Shown here: piece after piece, positions 7,609 to 15,251 of the stretch | Position numbering within the stretch: the stretch's first letter is position 1 | Layout of the letters: each line of letters opens with the position of its first letter | NCBI GenBank assembly: GCA_002340095.1 | Contig: DDKS01000055.1 | Coordinates: 1 to 31,632 of the forward strand | Direction of reading: 5' to 3' | DNA from: Betaproteobacteria bacterium UBA2592 | Lineage (GTDB): Bacteria > Pseudomonadota > Gammaproteobacteria > Burkholderiales > Rhodocyclaceae | DNA: 31,632 nucleotides | Notes under the pieces: generated by a model | Database searches by the model: none | Told to the model about the DNA's origin: nothing | The model's input: the letters and a program-made list of their open reading frames with translations, nothing else | Position numbers and translations under genes: made by a program

Positions 7609-8940
7609 CTAGTCGTTCAGCACCGTGTCCCGGGTTTCTGGCAGGAAGCGCAGGCCTACCAGCAGCCCCACGCTCAGGATGGCAACCGGATACCAGAGCC
7701 CGGCCAGGGGGTGGCCGCTCCAGTTCGACAGCAGGGTGACCATGAAGGGCGAAAGCCCACCGATCCAGCCGGCGGCCAGATTGTGGGGCAGGGCCACGGC
7801 GGAATAGCGGGTGCGGGCGGGGAAGAGTTCCGCCAGCACCGCGGTCTGGGGCCCGGTGACGCAGGCCAGGGCCAGTACCGGTACGAGCAGGAGCAGCAGC
7901 ACCATTTCCGGCTGTTGCCGGGCCGGGTTGCCGAAGTGCTCTAGGCCCATGAACACCGGCAGCAGGCCGACCACGCCCAGGGCCAGGCCGGCGAGCAGTA
8001 CCCGGCGCCGGCCGATCCGGTCCGAGAGCCAGCCGGCACCGATGGTGAGCGGGAACAGGGCCAGGGTGGACAGCAGCACGAGCAAGCCCGCCCGGGTCGC
8101 ATCGAGCCCGACCACGGTCTTGAGGAAGATGCCGGTGTAGACCTGGGACGAGAAGAACAGTAGCGATCCCCCGGAGGAGATGCAGAAGAACAGCAGCCCC
8201 ATGCGGCCCAGGGTGCGCCGGTCCCGGAAGCATTCCCGCAGGGGAGTCCGGCTCACCGCCCGCTGGGCCCGCAACTGCTGGAAAACCGGCGACTCGTGCA
8301 GGTTCATGCGGCTGCGGATGGACACCACGAGCAGCACCAGGGAAATCAGGAAGGGCACCCGCCAGCCCCAGGCTGCGAACGCTTCCGGGCTCAGCCAGCC
8401 CTGCAGGAGCACCACCTGGGCGGTGGAGGCCATCATGCCCAGGGGGCCCATGAGCTGCAGCACACTGGTATAGGCGCCGCGCTTGTCGGCAGGGGCGTGC
8501 TCGGTGAGGTAGACGGCGGCCCCGCCGATTTCGCCGCCCACGGCCAGTCCCTGGGCCAGGCGCAGCAGCACCAGCAGGGCCGGGGCCAGCAGCCCCGCCT
8601 GGGCGTAGGTGGGCAGCAGCCCTACGAGGAAGGTGGCGCCGCCCATCAGGGCGATGGTGATCATGAACACGGTGCGGCGGCCGATCCGGTCCCCGAGGGA
8701 GCCGAACAGGGCGGCCCCCAGGGGGCGCACCACCATGCCGACGCCGAAGGTGGCGAGGCTGGCCAGCAGGGCCGCCACCGGATCGGTCTGGGGAAAGAAG
8801 ATCTGCGCCAGATGGGAGGCCAGAGCGGCAAAGGTGAGGAAGTCGTACCACTCGAGGAAGGTGCCGAAACAGGCGGCGCTGGCCACCTGACGGTAGGTGG
8901 CGGGAGTTTCCGGGAGGGAGGCGGCGGGGGCCTGGGGCAT
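7609..8940 (-). CDS. MFS transporter, metabolite:H+ symporter (MHS) type
   Basis: A 443-residue inner-membrane major facilitator with about 12 hydrophobic segments. Family marks are the N-terminal FGTFLEWYDF typical of the ProP/KgtP/ShiA group, the loop 2-3 motif GSLGDRIGRR, its second-half counterpart GWLSDRIGRRR, and RLAQGLAVGGEIGGAAVYLTE in helix 4-5. Such symporters take up osmolytes, dicarboxylates or aromatic acids with protons; the substrate cannot be read from sequence. The ATG at 8940 follows a GC-rich leader with no clear ribosome binding site. It lies 75 bp downstream of the M48 protease gene on the same strand and may be co-transcribed. The end is 23 bp from the convergent ankyrin gene, with no classic terminator. 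Confidence 0.92.
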   Translation of the reverse strand: MPQAPAASLPETPATYRQVASAACFGTFLEWYDFLTFAALASHLAQIFFPQTDPVAALLASLATFGVGMVVRPLGAALFGSLGDRIGRRTVFMITIALMGGATFLVGLLPTYAQAGLLAPALLVLLRLAQGLAVGGEIGGAAVYLTEHAPADKRGAYTSVLQLMGPLGMMASTAQVVLLQGWLSPEAFAAWGWRVPFLISLVLLVVSIRSRMNLHESPVFQQLRAQRAVSRTPLRECFRDRRTLGRMGLLFFCISSGGSLLFFSSQVYTGIFLKTVVGLDATRAGLLVLLSTLALFPLTIGAGWLSDRIGRRRVLLAGLALGVVGLLPVFMGLEHFGNPARQQPEMVLLLLLVPVLALACVTGPQTAVLAELFPARTRYSAVALPHNLAAGWIGGLSPFMVTLLSNWSGHPLAGLWYPVAILSVGLLVGLRFLPETRDTVLND

Positions 8941-9015
8941 GGCGGGGCGGGCAGGGTCGGGCGGAGGCCGGCATTCTATCCTGCCCGGGCCCGGCCGGGC
9001 AGCCGCCGGGCCGGG

Positions 9016-9834
9016 TCAGGGCGTGCCGCGGGAGCGGGCCCCTTCGTAGAGGGGCAGGACCTTGGGTAGCTGCTTCTCGATTTCCTCGATGCGGTTTTCG
9101 CCCGAGGGGTGGCTGGAGAACCAGGGGATGCCGCCTCCCTGGCTGGCCTTCTGCATTTTCTGCCACAGGGTGATGCCGGCGCGGGGGTCGAAGCCAGCAC
9201 GGGCGGCCAGATCCAGGCCCACCACGTCGGCCTCCGTTTCATCGTCACGGGAGAACTTGAGGGTCAGCATGTCCCCCCCGAAGCGGAAGGCCTGGGCATA
9301 GCGGCCGTCGCCGATGAAGCTGCCCAGCAGTCCGGCACCCAGCTGCGTGAGCTGGGACTTGGCGATGCGTTCCCGGGCGTGTTCCCGCAGGGCGTGAGCC
9401 ATCTCGTGTCCCATCACCATGGCGATCTCGTCGTCCGTGAGCCTGAGCCCTTCCACCAGGCCCGTGTAGAAGGCGATCTTGCCCCCTGGCATGCAAAAGG
9501 CGTTGATCTGCTTCGAGCCGATCAGGTTCACCTCCCATTTCCAGCGGGCCGCATCCCGGTTGAAGCGGCCGGCGTGGGGGATGAGCCGCTGGGCGATGCT
9601 CCGCAGGCGCTGGAGCTGGGGATGGCCGGGCGGGGCCAGGGCACCCTTGGCCCGGGCTTGCTCGAGCAGTTGCCGGTACTCCTGGCTGGCCTGGCGTTCC
9701 AGTTCGGCGGCGGGAACCAGCTTGCGCAGGGCGGAGGGCTTGTCCACTTCCACGCCGGTCTGGGCCATGAGCTTGCCGGCCGACGCCAGGCAGAACCCGG
9801 CAAGGAGGAGGGACAGGAGGCGGTGCAACGGCAT
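9016..9834 (-). CDS. Periplasmic M48-family zinc metalloprotease
   Basis: A 272-residue peptidase of the M48 group (related to LoiP/YcaL and the protease part of BepA), which degrades misfolded envelope proteins. A signal peptide (MPLHRLLSLLLAGFCLASAG, likely cleaved near LMAQ) is followed by a helical segment and the catalytic domain. The zinc site is HEMAH at 143-147 and Glu199 in DETEAD. The motif SRDDETEADVVGLDLAARAGFDP is typical. No TPR domain follows, so it is shorter than BepA. The ATG at 9834 is chosen because the frame upstream runs through the preceding gene and the signal peptide begins here. It starts 4 bp after the diguanylate cyclase stop, so the two are an operon and probably translationally coupled. 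Confidence 0.93.
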   Translation of the reverse strand: MPLHRLLSLLLAGFCLASAGKLMAQTGVEVDKPSALRKLVPAAELERQASQEYRQLLEQARAKGALAPPGHPQLQRLRSIAQRLIPHAGRFNRDAARWKWEVNLIGSKQINAFCMPGGKIAFYTGLVEGLRLTDDEIAMVMGHEMAHALREHARERIAKSQLTQLGAGLLGSFIGDGRYAQAFRFGGDMLTLKFSRDDETEADVVGLDLAARAGFDPRAGITLWQKMQKASQGGGIPWFSSHPSGENRIEEIEKQLPKVLPLYEGARSRGTP

Positions 9835-9838
9835 GGGG

Positions 9839-11701
9839 TCAGTACTCGTGCTTGTCCGTCCACATCTCCGGATCGAAGCGCACCACCCGGTTGCGGCCGC
9901 TTTCCTTGGCCCGGTACAAGGCGACGTCGGCGAACTTGACGGTCTGCCAGAAGGTGTCGCTGTCATCCGGGTAATCGGCCAGGCCAATGGAAATGGTCTT
10001 CTGCAGCACGGTGCCGCCTACGTTGATGCGCAGCTTCTCGACGGTCTGGCGGATGTTCTCGGCCACCTGGAAGGCATGGTCGCCGCAGCTGTCCTGCAGC
10101 ACGATCAGGAACTCCTCGCCGCCGTAACGGATCACCATGTCCGATGCTCGCACCGACTGTTTCATGACCTGGGAAATGGCCTTGAGCACGCTGTCCCCCG
10201 CATCGTGGCCGTAGGTGTCGTTGACCATCTTGAAATAGTCCAGGTCCAGCATCAGGATGGCGAGATGGCTGCGCTTGCGGCGCACGTTGGCCACCAGGGT
10301 TTCCACATACTCTTCCAGGAAACGGCGGTTGTTGAGGCCGGTCATGGGATCGCGCAGGGTGGATTCCTTCAGGGTCTCCATGAGGCGGCGTGCTTCCAGC
10401 ACCGGGGCGGCCTCGCGCAGGTAGACCTGGATGTAGGGCAGTGCGGCCTGGATGCGCTCCTTGTCCTCGTCCCTGACCACCAGTTGCACGACGCTGCCCA
10501 CCACCCCGGACTGGATGATGGGGAAACACAGGTAGCCGCGTTCCTCGCCCTGGGCGCTCTGGTTGAAGGCGTAGCAGATGTCGGGCTGGACGATGCCGTC
10601 CACCAGATGCCCGGTGCGGCGCGCCCGGCAGGTTTCCGGACGGTCGAGAATCTGGGGATTGCACCAGCGGCAGGGGGCGTTCAGGGTGCCGTCCACGATG
10701 ATGGTGCTCATCTCGTTCTTGTTGCTCGCCACCTCATAGATGGAGAACTCGTTGAGCCTGAACTCGTCCTGGAAAGTGGTGGCCAGGCGCTGGTAGATCT
10801 CGATCTTGGCTTCGTCTTCCTCGATGGCCTGCTTGAAATGGGAGGCCTTGGTCAGGCCCTCCACCATGTCGATGGTGGCCGAAAGCAGGTTCTCCCCGGG
10901 CTTGGGGGCCCGGCCCGTGAGCTGGGCCACGTCGCGGCCGATGCGGTTCAGACCCTTGTCGAGGAATTCCAGCAGCCGGTTCATGTCGGTGGCGATCTGA
11001 CCGATCTCGTCTTCGGTCTGCTTGTTCACCTGGCCCTTGAAGTTGCCCTCGATGGCCTGGTGCACCACCGCCTCGACGGCATTGGCCGTGTCGGAAATGG
11101 GGCGCAGCAGATGGCGCAGCAGCACGAACAGGAGCAGCACGAACAGGGTCACGGCACCGACGATGCCGGCCACGGTGAGAATGGCCTGCTGGCGCAGGGG
11201 GGCGATGGACATGGTCATGGTCACCGCCCCGAGCACGTCGCCATCCCGCACCTGGTGGCACTGGAGGCAGTTGGGCATACCACGGGCGTTGGCCACGTAG
11301 GGAATGGTGCCGCGGAAGATCAGGTCGTCGCCGTTCTCGATCACCCGGAACTGAGGTTTGCCATCCTGCAAGACCTGCAGCTCGATGTCGTCCGGGGGGA
11401 CCTCCCCCCTGCTCACCTTGCCGAACTGCTGGTCCACCAGGGGCGAACGGATCACGTAGGCGGACTTGAGGCCCTGCACTTCCGTCAGCCGTTTGAGGAA
11501 TTGCTGGCGCTGGTCGATCACGCCGGTGATCATGGCCTCGGTCAGGTGAACCCGCACGATTTCGGCTGCCGTGCGGATGTGCTCGGTGGCGGTGGCGATG
11601 GAAAAGCTGCGGAACGCATACAGGCTGATGGCCACCAGCACGGCGATCAGGGCCGCGGAGATGGCCAGGAAAAATAGCGTGATCTTGGAATTGAGACGCA
11701 T
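9839..11701 (-). CDS. Diguanylate cyclase with periplasmic haem-c motif and Cys-rich sensor region
   Basis: A 620-residue membrane protein predicted to make cyclic di-GMP. TM1 covers about residues 8-30. A periplasmic domain of about 140 residues carries CLQCH (145-149), a CxxCH haem-c attachment motif. TM2 is about 172-196, followed by a HAMP-like region (about 197-250), a linker and a GAF-like domain (about 300-435) with a cysteine cluster: Cys344, Cys347, Cys358, Cys376 and Cys392. The GGDEF domain (about 445-610) has GGEEF at 527-531, DPMTGLNNRRF at its start and the inhibitory site RASD at 518-521, five residues before GGEEF. There is no EAL domain. A GGGAGGAG-type ribosome binding site precedes the ATG. 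A redox or gas signal is likely, but the ligand is inferred. Confidence 0.93.
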   Translation of the reverse strand: MRLNSKITLFFLAISAALIAVLVAISLYAFRSFSIATATEHIRTAAEIVRVHLTEAMITGVIDQRQQFLKRLTEVQGLKSAYVIRSPLVDQQFGKVSRGEVPPDDIELQVLQDGKPQFRVIENGDDLIFRGTIPYVANARGMPNCLQCHQVRDGDVLGAVTMTMSIAPLRQQAILTVAGIVGAVTLFVLLLFVLLRHLLRPISDTANAVEAVVHQAIEGNFKGQVNKQTEDEIGQIATDMNRLLEFLDKGLNRIGRDVAQLTGRAPKPGENLLSATIDMVEGLTKASHFKQAIEEDEAKIEIYQRLATTFQDEFRLNEFSIYEVASNKNEMSTIIVDGTLNAPCRWCNPQILDRPETCRARRTGHLVDGIVQPDICYAFNQSAQGEERGYLCFPIIQSGVVGSVVQLVVRDEDKERIQAALPYIQVYLREAAPVLEARRLMETLKESTLRDPMTGLNNRRFLEEYVETLVANVRRKRSHLAILMLDLDYFKMVNDTYGHDAGDSVLKAISQVMKQSVRASDMVIRYGGEEFLIVLQDSCGDHAFQVAENIRQTVEKLRINVGGTVLQKTISIGLADYPDDSDTFWQTVKFADVALYRAKESGRNRVVRFDPEMWTDKHEY

Positions 11702-11975
11702 GTCTCACTCCTCCCAGGGTGATTATTGTTGGTATGAAGAGGTGATTATGCCGATTAAGGCAGGCCGGGGGAACCGACCCTGTTGTGTCCATTCTCATGG
11801 AACGGGAAACGGGCGGCTGACCGGGAGGTCTGTTCCCGCAAAAGACGCGGCAAGGCAAAGGCGCGAAGGCTTGCCCGGGTGAGGGGGGCAGCGTTTTTTC
11901 TTTGGCGGGGTCTGCCGGGAGCAGCGGGCTGTGCCTCTGCCTTGGGTGGGCGCCGGCCCGCGCCTTGGGGATTCA
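11702..11975. other. Intergenic region with degenerate A/G-rich repeat-like tract
   Basis: This 274-bp gap separates lrgB from the diguanylate cyclase gene; both are on the - strand. It holds the cyclase ribosome binding site (11708-11717 on the - strand). A tract at about 11834-11869 reads gcaaaagacgcggcaaggcaaaggcgcgaagg. It resembles the GCAAAGGCGCGAAGG-type repeats I recall from environmental proteobacteria, with a poor inverse partner near 11897-11915. No promoter, riboswitch or convincing small gene was recognised. Confidence 0.35.
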
Positions 11976-12704
11976 TCACAGGAAAGCTCTGATCAGGGGG
12001 AGCAGGAGCGGGATCAGCAGGGCCGTGAGCAGGCCGTTCAAGCTCATGGCCAGGGCGGCGAAGGCGCCGGTCTGCTGGTCCACCTGCATGGCCCGGGCTG
12101 TGCCGATGCCGTGGGCGGCCAGACCGATGGCGAAGCCCTGTGCGGCCGGGTCCCGCACCCGCATCAGTGTGAACAGGTAGCGGTATACCACGGCGCCGAA
12201 GATGCCAGTGACGATGACCAGGCCGGCCGTCAGGGAGGGAATGCCGCCAATGCCTTCGGCGATGCCCATGGCGATGGGGGTCGTCACCGATTTGGGGGCG
12301 AGCGAAAGAATGGAGGCCGGGCTGGCCCCCATCCACTTGCCGATGGCCATGGCCGAGACAATGGCGGTGAGGGAGCCGGCTAGCAGGGCGGCCAAAAGCG
12401 GCAGGAGCATGGCCTTCACCTTGCGGAACTGGGCGTGCAGGGGGATGGCCAGGGCCACGGTGGCTGGTCCCAGGAGGAAGTGCACGAACTGGGCCCCATC
12501 GAAATAGGTCTGGTAAGGCGTGCCGGTGAGCTGCAGCAGCAGGATCAGGAAAGCCACAGCCAGCAGCACCGGGTTGGCGAGGGGATGGTTGCCGGAGCGC
12601 TGATGGATATGCAGGGCGGCCTGGTAGGCCAGCAGGGTGAGGGCCAGGCCCAGCAGTGGTGAGGTGGCGAGATAAACCCAGATTTCCTGGAGCGGGGGGG
12701 TCAT
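11976..12704 (-). CDS. lrgB: LrgB/CidB-family membrane protein
   Basis: A 242-residue inner-membrane protein with about eight hydrophobic segments. The family signature is SLAPKSVTTPIAMGIAEGIGGIPSLTAG near the middle, followed by GIAHGIGTARAMQ-like LAAHGIGTARAM. LrgB pairs with LrgA; the pair was first described as holin/antiholin-like regulators of murein hydrolases, and members are now linked to pyruvate or glycolate/glycerate transport (plant PLGG1, Bacillus PftAB). The ATG at 12704 has AGGAG nine bases upstream and overlaps the lrgA stop as ATGA, so the two are translationally coupled. No terminator with a T tract follows, only a GC-rich hairpin-forming stretch near 11945-11965. Confidence 0.92.
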   Translation of the reverse strand: MTPPLQEIWVYLATSPLLGLALTLLAYQAALHIHQRSGNHPLANPVLLAVAFLILLLQLTGTPYQTYFDGAQFVHFLLGPATVALAIPLHAQFRKVKAMLLPLLAALLAGSLTAIVSAMAIGKWMGASPASILSLAPKSVTTPIAMGIAEGIGGIPSLTAGLVIVTGIFGAVVYRYLFTLMRVRDPAAQGFAIGLAAHGIGTARAMQVDQQTGAFAALAMSLNGLLTALLIPLLLPLIRAFL

Positions 12705-13048
12705 GGCCGTTCTCCTGCGGGGGCCAGCAGTTTGAGTACCAAGGCGGTGACGGCCATGGCCAGCAGGGTGCTGGCCACCAGGGCTACGATGAGGGGTAGC
12801 CACTCCCGTTCGAGGGTGTGCAGGTGCAGCAGCAGGCCAGTGCCCGCCGGAACGAAGAGCAGCGACAGGTGTTGCAGCAGGTGCCGGGAGGTGTGTTGCA
12901 GCTCCTCGCCGGGGCCGCCCCTGCCCAGCAGGTAGAGAAACAGCAGCAGCAGGCCGAGTACGGGACCGGGCATGGGCCAGCCCAGGCTGCGGGTAAGCAT
13001 TTCGCCGGCCAGCTGGAACAGGATGATCTGGGTGAAGGCAGCGATCAT
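12701..13048 (-). CDS. lrgA: LrgA/CidA-family membrane protein
   Basis: A 115-residue protein with four hydrophobic segments, normal for LrgA/CidA/YohJ. Visible family features are the MPGPVLGLLLLFLYLL segment (about residues 26-41) and LSLLFVPAGTGLLLH (about 62-76). It partners LrgB in the membrane. The frame is open far upstream, but that part lies opposite the CorC-like gene and lacks membrane character; the ATG at 13048 is preceded by CGGAG and starts the conserved N-terminus. Transcription is divergent from the CorC-like gene across about 170 bp. No LytTR or LysR-type regulator gene is adjacent. Confidence 0.92.
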   Translation of the reverse strand: MIAAFTQIILFQLAGEMLTRSLGWPMPGPVLGLLLLFLYLLGRGGPGEELQHTSRHLLQHLSLLFVPAGTGLLLHLHTLEREWLPLIVALVASTLLAMAVTALVLKLLAPAGERP

Positions 13049-13144
13049 GGAGGATCTCCGGAGCGTGAGGTCGTCAGTGTATGTCGGGCGGCGGGACGCG
13101 ATAAGCCGGAAAATCCGCAAGGCATCTTTTACCCTGGGTAAGGA

Positions 13145-13175
13145 ATGACAGCCCCATCCCCGGCCTGCGTACAAT
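13145..13175 (+). promoter_or_regulatory. Possible sigma-70 promoter of the CorC-like gene
   Basis: ATGACA (13145-13150) and TACAAT (13170-13175) each match the consensus in five of six bases, with a 19-bp spacer that is longer than ideal. Downstream, gccgcc/ggcggc (13190-13204) forms a perfect 6-bp hairpin in the leader, just before the AGGAG at 13210-13214. Confidence 0.4.
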
Positions 13176-13220
13176 GACCGGGTCAGAGCGCCGCCAGGGG
13201 CGGCAAAGCAGGAGTAGGAC

Positions 13221-14507
13221 ATGGATATCTGGATTCTGATCTTTCTGATTTTGGCCAGCGGTGTGTTGTCCATGGCGGAAATGGCCGTGGGAGCGAGCCG
13301 CACCGCCCATCTGGGGGTGCTGGCCGAGGAAGGCTGCGAGGGGGCGCGCATGGTGTTGCACTTTCGCGCCAGCCCAAGCCGTATCCTCGCCACTACCCAA
13401 CTCGGTATTACGGCGTTGGCCATGCTTTCCGGCATTTTCGGCGAATCCCTTTGGGTGCCGCGCCTGGAGGCCTGGATCATGGCCCATCTGCCGGGGCTTG
13501 CGGGTGTTGCCTATGGTTTGGCCCTGGCTCTGGTAGTGACCGTGGTGACATTTTTCAGTCTGGTGTTCGGCGAAGTGGTGCCCAAGCGCCTGGCTCTGGC
13601 CCGCCCGGAGGCCGTGGCGGTGGCCATGGCCGGACTCATGGCCTGGATGCTGCGGCTTACGGCGCCTTTGGTGTGGGTGGTGTCGCGTACCTCGGATGCG
13701 GTGCTGCAATTCTTTCCCGTCAAGGGTTCGGCGGAAGCTTCGGCGGCTGACGAGATCCGCATCCTGATCGAGTCCGGACGCAAGGAGGGCGCCCTGGACG
13801 AAACCGAGAGCGAGATCCTGGGCAACGTCTTCCGGCTCGACAACCGCCGGGTGGCCGCCATCATGACCCCGGCCGCCAACATCGCCTACCTCGACCTGGC
13901 CCAACCCCGGGAGGCGAACATGGCCGTGCTTCAGGCGCACGGGGTTTCGCGTTTCCTGGTGTGCAAGGGTGGGTTGGTCAATCCGCTGGGCTTTGTCGAG
14001 AGCCGCGACCTGCTGCGCCTGGTGCTATCCGGCAGGGGCCTGGATTTTGGCGCCTTGTCACCGGTGCCGCCCCACTATGTGCCCAGTACCTTGTCCCTGA
14101 TCGGCCTGCTGGAGTTCTTCAAGGCGCAGCGTACCCAGATTGCGCTCGTGGTCAATGAATTCGGTGCCACCGAAGGCCTGGTCACCCTCTCGGACCTGAT
14201 GGGGACAGTGGTGGGGGATGTTCTTTCCGGGGCCGTGGAGGCACCCCTGGCCTTGCCCCGGGAAGACGGCAGCTGGCTGCTCGATGGTCTGCTGCCCATC
14301 GACGAATTGAAGGAATTGCTCGAATTGCCGGAATTACCCGAGGAAAAACTGGGCAACTACCATACCCTGGGGGGTTTCGTGGTGTACCAGTTGGGCAAGG
14401 TGCCCAAGAAGACCGAATCTTTTGTCTGGGGCGGCTGGCGCTTCGAGGTGATGGATATGGAGAAGAACCGGGTAGATGAAGTCCTGGCCAAGCGGGTGGA
14501 GACCTGA
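13221..14507 (+). CDS. CorC/TlyC-type (CNNM-like) membrane protein
   Basis: A 428-residue protein with the DUF21-CBS-CBS-CorC_HlyC layout. The DUF21/CNNM membrane domain (about 1-180) has at least three hydrophobic segments and the LVFGEVVPKRLAL motif of that domain. A CBS pair follows (about 205-330, beginning NRRVAAIMTPAANIAYLD and including ALVVNEFGATEGLVTLSDLMG), then the C-terminal CorC_HlyC transporter-associated domain (about 345-425). Family members are linked to Mg2+/Co2+ efflux or ion homeostasis; the old label hemolysin is misleading. AGGAG precedes the ATG by 6 bases. It is divergent from lrgAB and converges on the amidase gene with 12 bp between stops. Confidence 0.92.
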   Translation: MDIWILIFLILASGVLSMAEMAVGASRTAHLGVLAEEGCEGARMVLHFRASPSRILATTQLGITALAMLSGIFGESLWVPRLEAWIMAHLPGLAGVAYGLALALVVTVVTFFSLVFGEVVPKRLALARPEAVAVAMAGLMAWMLRLTAPLVWVVSRTSDAVLQFFPVKGSAEASAADEIRILIESGRKEGALDETESEILGNVFRLDNRRVAAIMTPAANIAYLDLAQPREANMAVLQAHGVSRFLVCKGGLVNPLGFVESRDLLRLVLSGRGLDFGALSPVPPHYVPSTLSLIGLLEFFKAQRTQIALVVNEFGATEGLVTLSDLMGTVVGDVLSGAVEAPLALPREDGSWLLDGLLPIDELKELLELPELPEEKLGNYHTLGGFVVYQLGKVPKKTESFVWGGWRFEVMDMEKNRVDEVLAKRVET

Positions 14508-14519
14508 ACCCGGGGGCAG

Positions 14520-15242
14520 CTAGCGGGACCGTTGCTGCAACAGACAGTGCAGGCGGGCGAGGTCCGTCTCGTTCAGGCGGGGATCCGGGTCATCCGGGGC
14601 GAAGCGCAGCTTGAAAGCGGCGCTGGCCGCCTCGGGCCGACTGGGGTCATAGCCCAGGGCGGTGAGTCCCAGGGCGGCGTCGAAGCCTTCCGGCGGTGGG
14701 GGGAACGGTGGGTCGCACCACAGGCCGAAACCGGCGGCGGCCAGGCGCCGCCAGGGGAAGAGGGCGCTGGGATCGGCTTTCCTGCCCGGGGCCACGTCGG
14801 CATGGCCGAGGAAATTGGCGCGCGGTATCCGGTGCCGGGTCTGGATGTCGGCCAGGAGCGCCAGCAGGGCACTGATTTGGGCTTCCGGGAAGGGTTCGGT
14901 GCCGTTGTTGTCTAGTTCGATGCCGATGGAAGCCGAGTTCATGTCCGTTTGGCCGCCCCACCAGGAGGCCCCCGCGTGCCAGGCCCGCTGGCTTTCATCC
15001 ACCAGTTGCAGCACCCGGCCGTCGCGGCCGATCAGATAATGACTGCTCACGGCCCGGGCCGGGCTGGTCAGCGTGGCCAGAGCCCGTTCCAGGCTGTCAT
15101 TGCTGGTGTGGTGCAGGATCACGTAGTTGGCCCGGCGCGGCTCGAAGTTGGGGGATGGCACCCACTCGGCCATCGGGCTGCCCAGGCGCGGCGCCACGGG
15201 GGCGCAGCCTGCAAGACAGAGGAGCAGCAGGAACACACGCAT
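14520..15242 (-). CDS. AmiD-like lipoprotein N-acetylmuramoyl-L-alanine amidase
   Basis: A 240-residue Amidase_2 (AmpD/AmiD) enzyme that cleaves the lactyl amide between muramic acid and the stem peptide. A short signal peptide ends in lipobox CLAGC with Cys13, placing it in the outer membrane facing the periplasm like AmiD. Zinc ligands by family position are His44 (VILHHTS), His147 (LGHADVAPGRKADP) and Asp157. A C-terminal segment (about 190-236, DAALGLTALGYDP) resembles the peptidoglycan-binding helical domain of AmiD. It starts 9 bp after the TonB-dependent receptor stop, with no clear ribosome binding site, so translation is probably coupled to the receptor. Confidence 0.92.
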   Translation of the reverse strand: MRVFLLLLCLAGCAPVAPRLGSPMAEWVPSPNFEPRRANYVILHHTSNDSLERALATLTSPARAVSSHYLIGRDGRVLQLVDESQRAWHAGASWWGGQTDMNSASIGIELDNNGTEPFPEAQISALLALLADIQTRHRIPRANFLGHADVAPGRKADPSALFPWRRLAAAGFGLWCDPPFPPPPEGFDAALGLTALGYDPSRPEAASAAFKLRFAPDDPDPRLNETDLARLHCLLQQRSR

Positions 15243-15251
15243 GGCGTGGGC

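Noticed and set aside
9479..11677. A 732-codon open frame on the + strand opposite the diguanylate cyclase and protease
   Set aside because: It crosses two recognisable - strand genes, has no ribosome binding site or domain, and shows the same His/Gly/Leu-rich shadow composition.
11702..11975. Possible cyclic di-GMP (GEMM) or cobalamin riboswitch before the diguanylate cyclase gene
   Set aside because: The gap was read for conserved GEMM and cobalamin boxes on both strands; no convincing set in order was found.
11783..11992. A 69-codon + strand frame in the gap between lrgB and the cyclase gene
   Set aside because: It has no ribosome binding site, an Arg/Ala/Gly-rich product and overlaps the lrgB end; likely chance.
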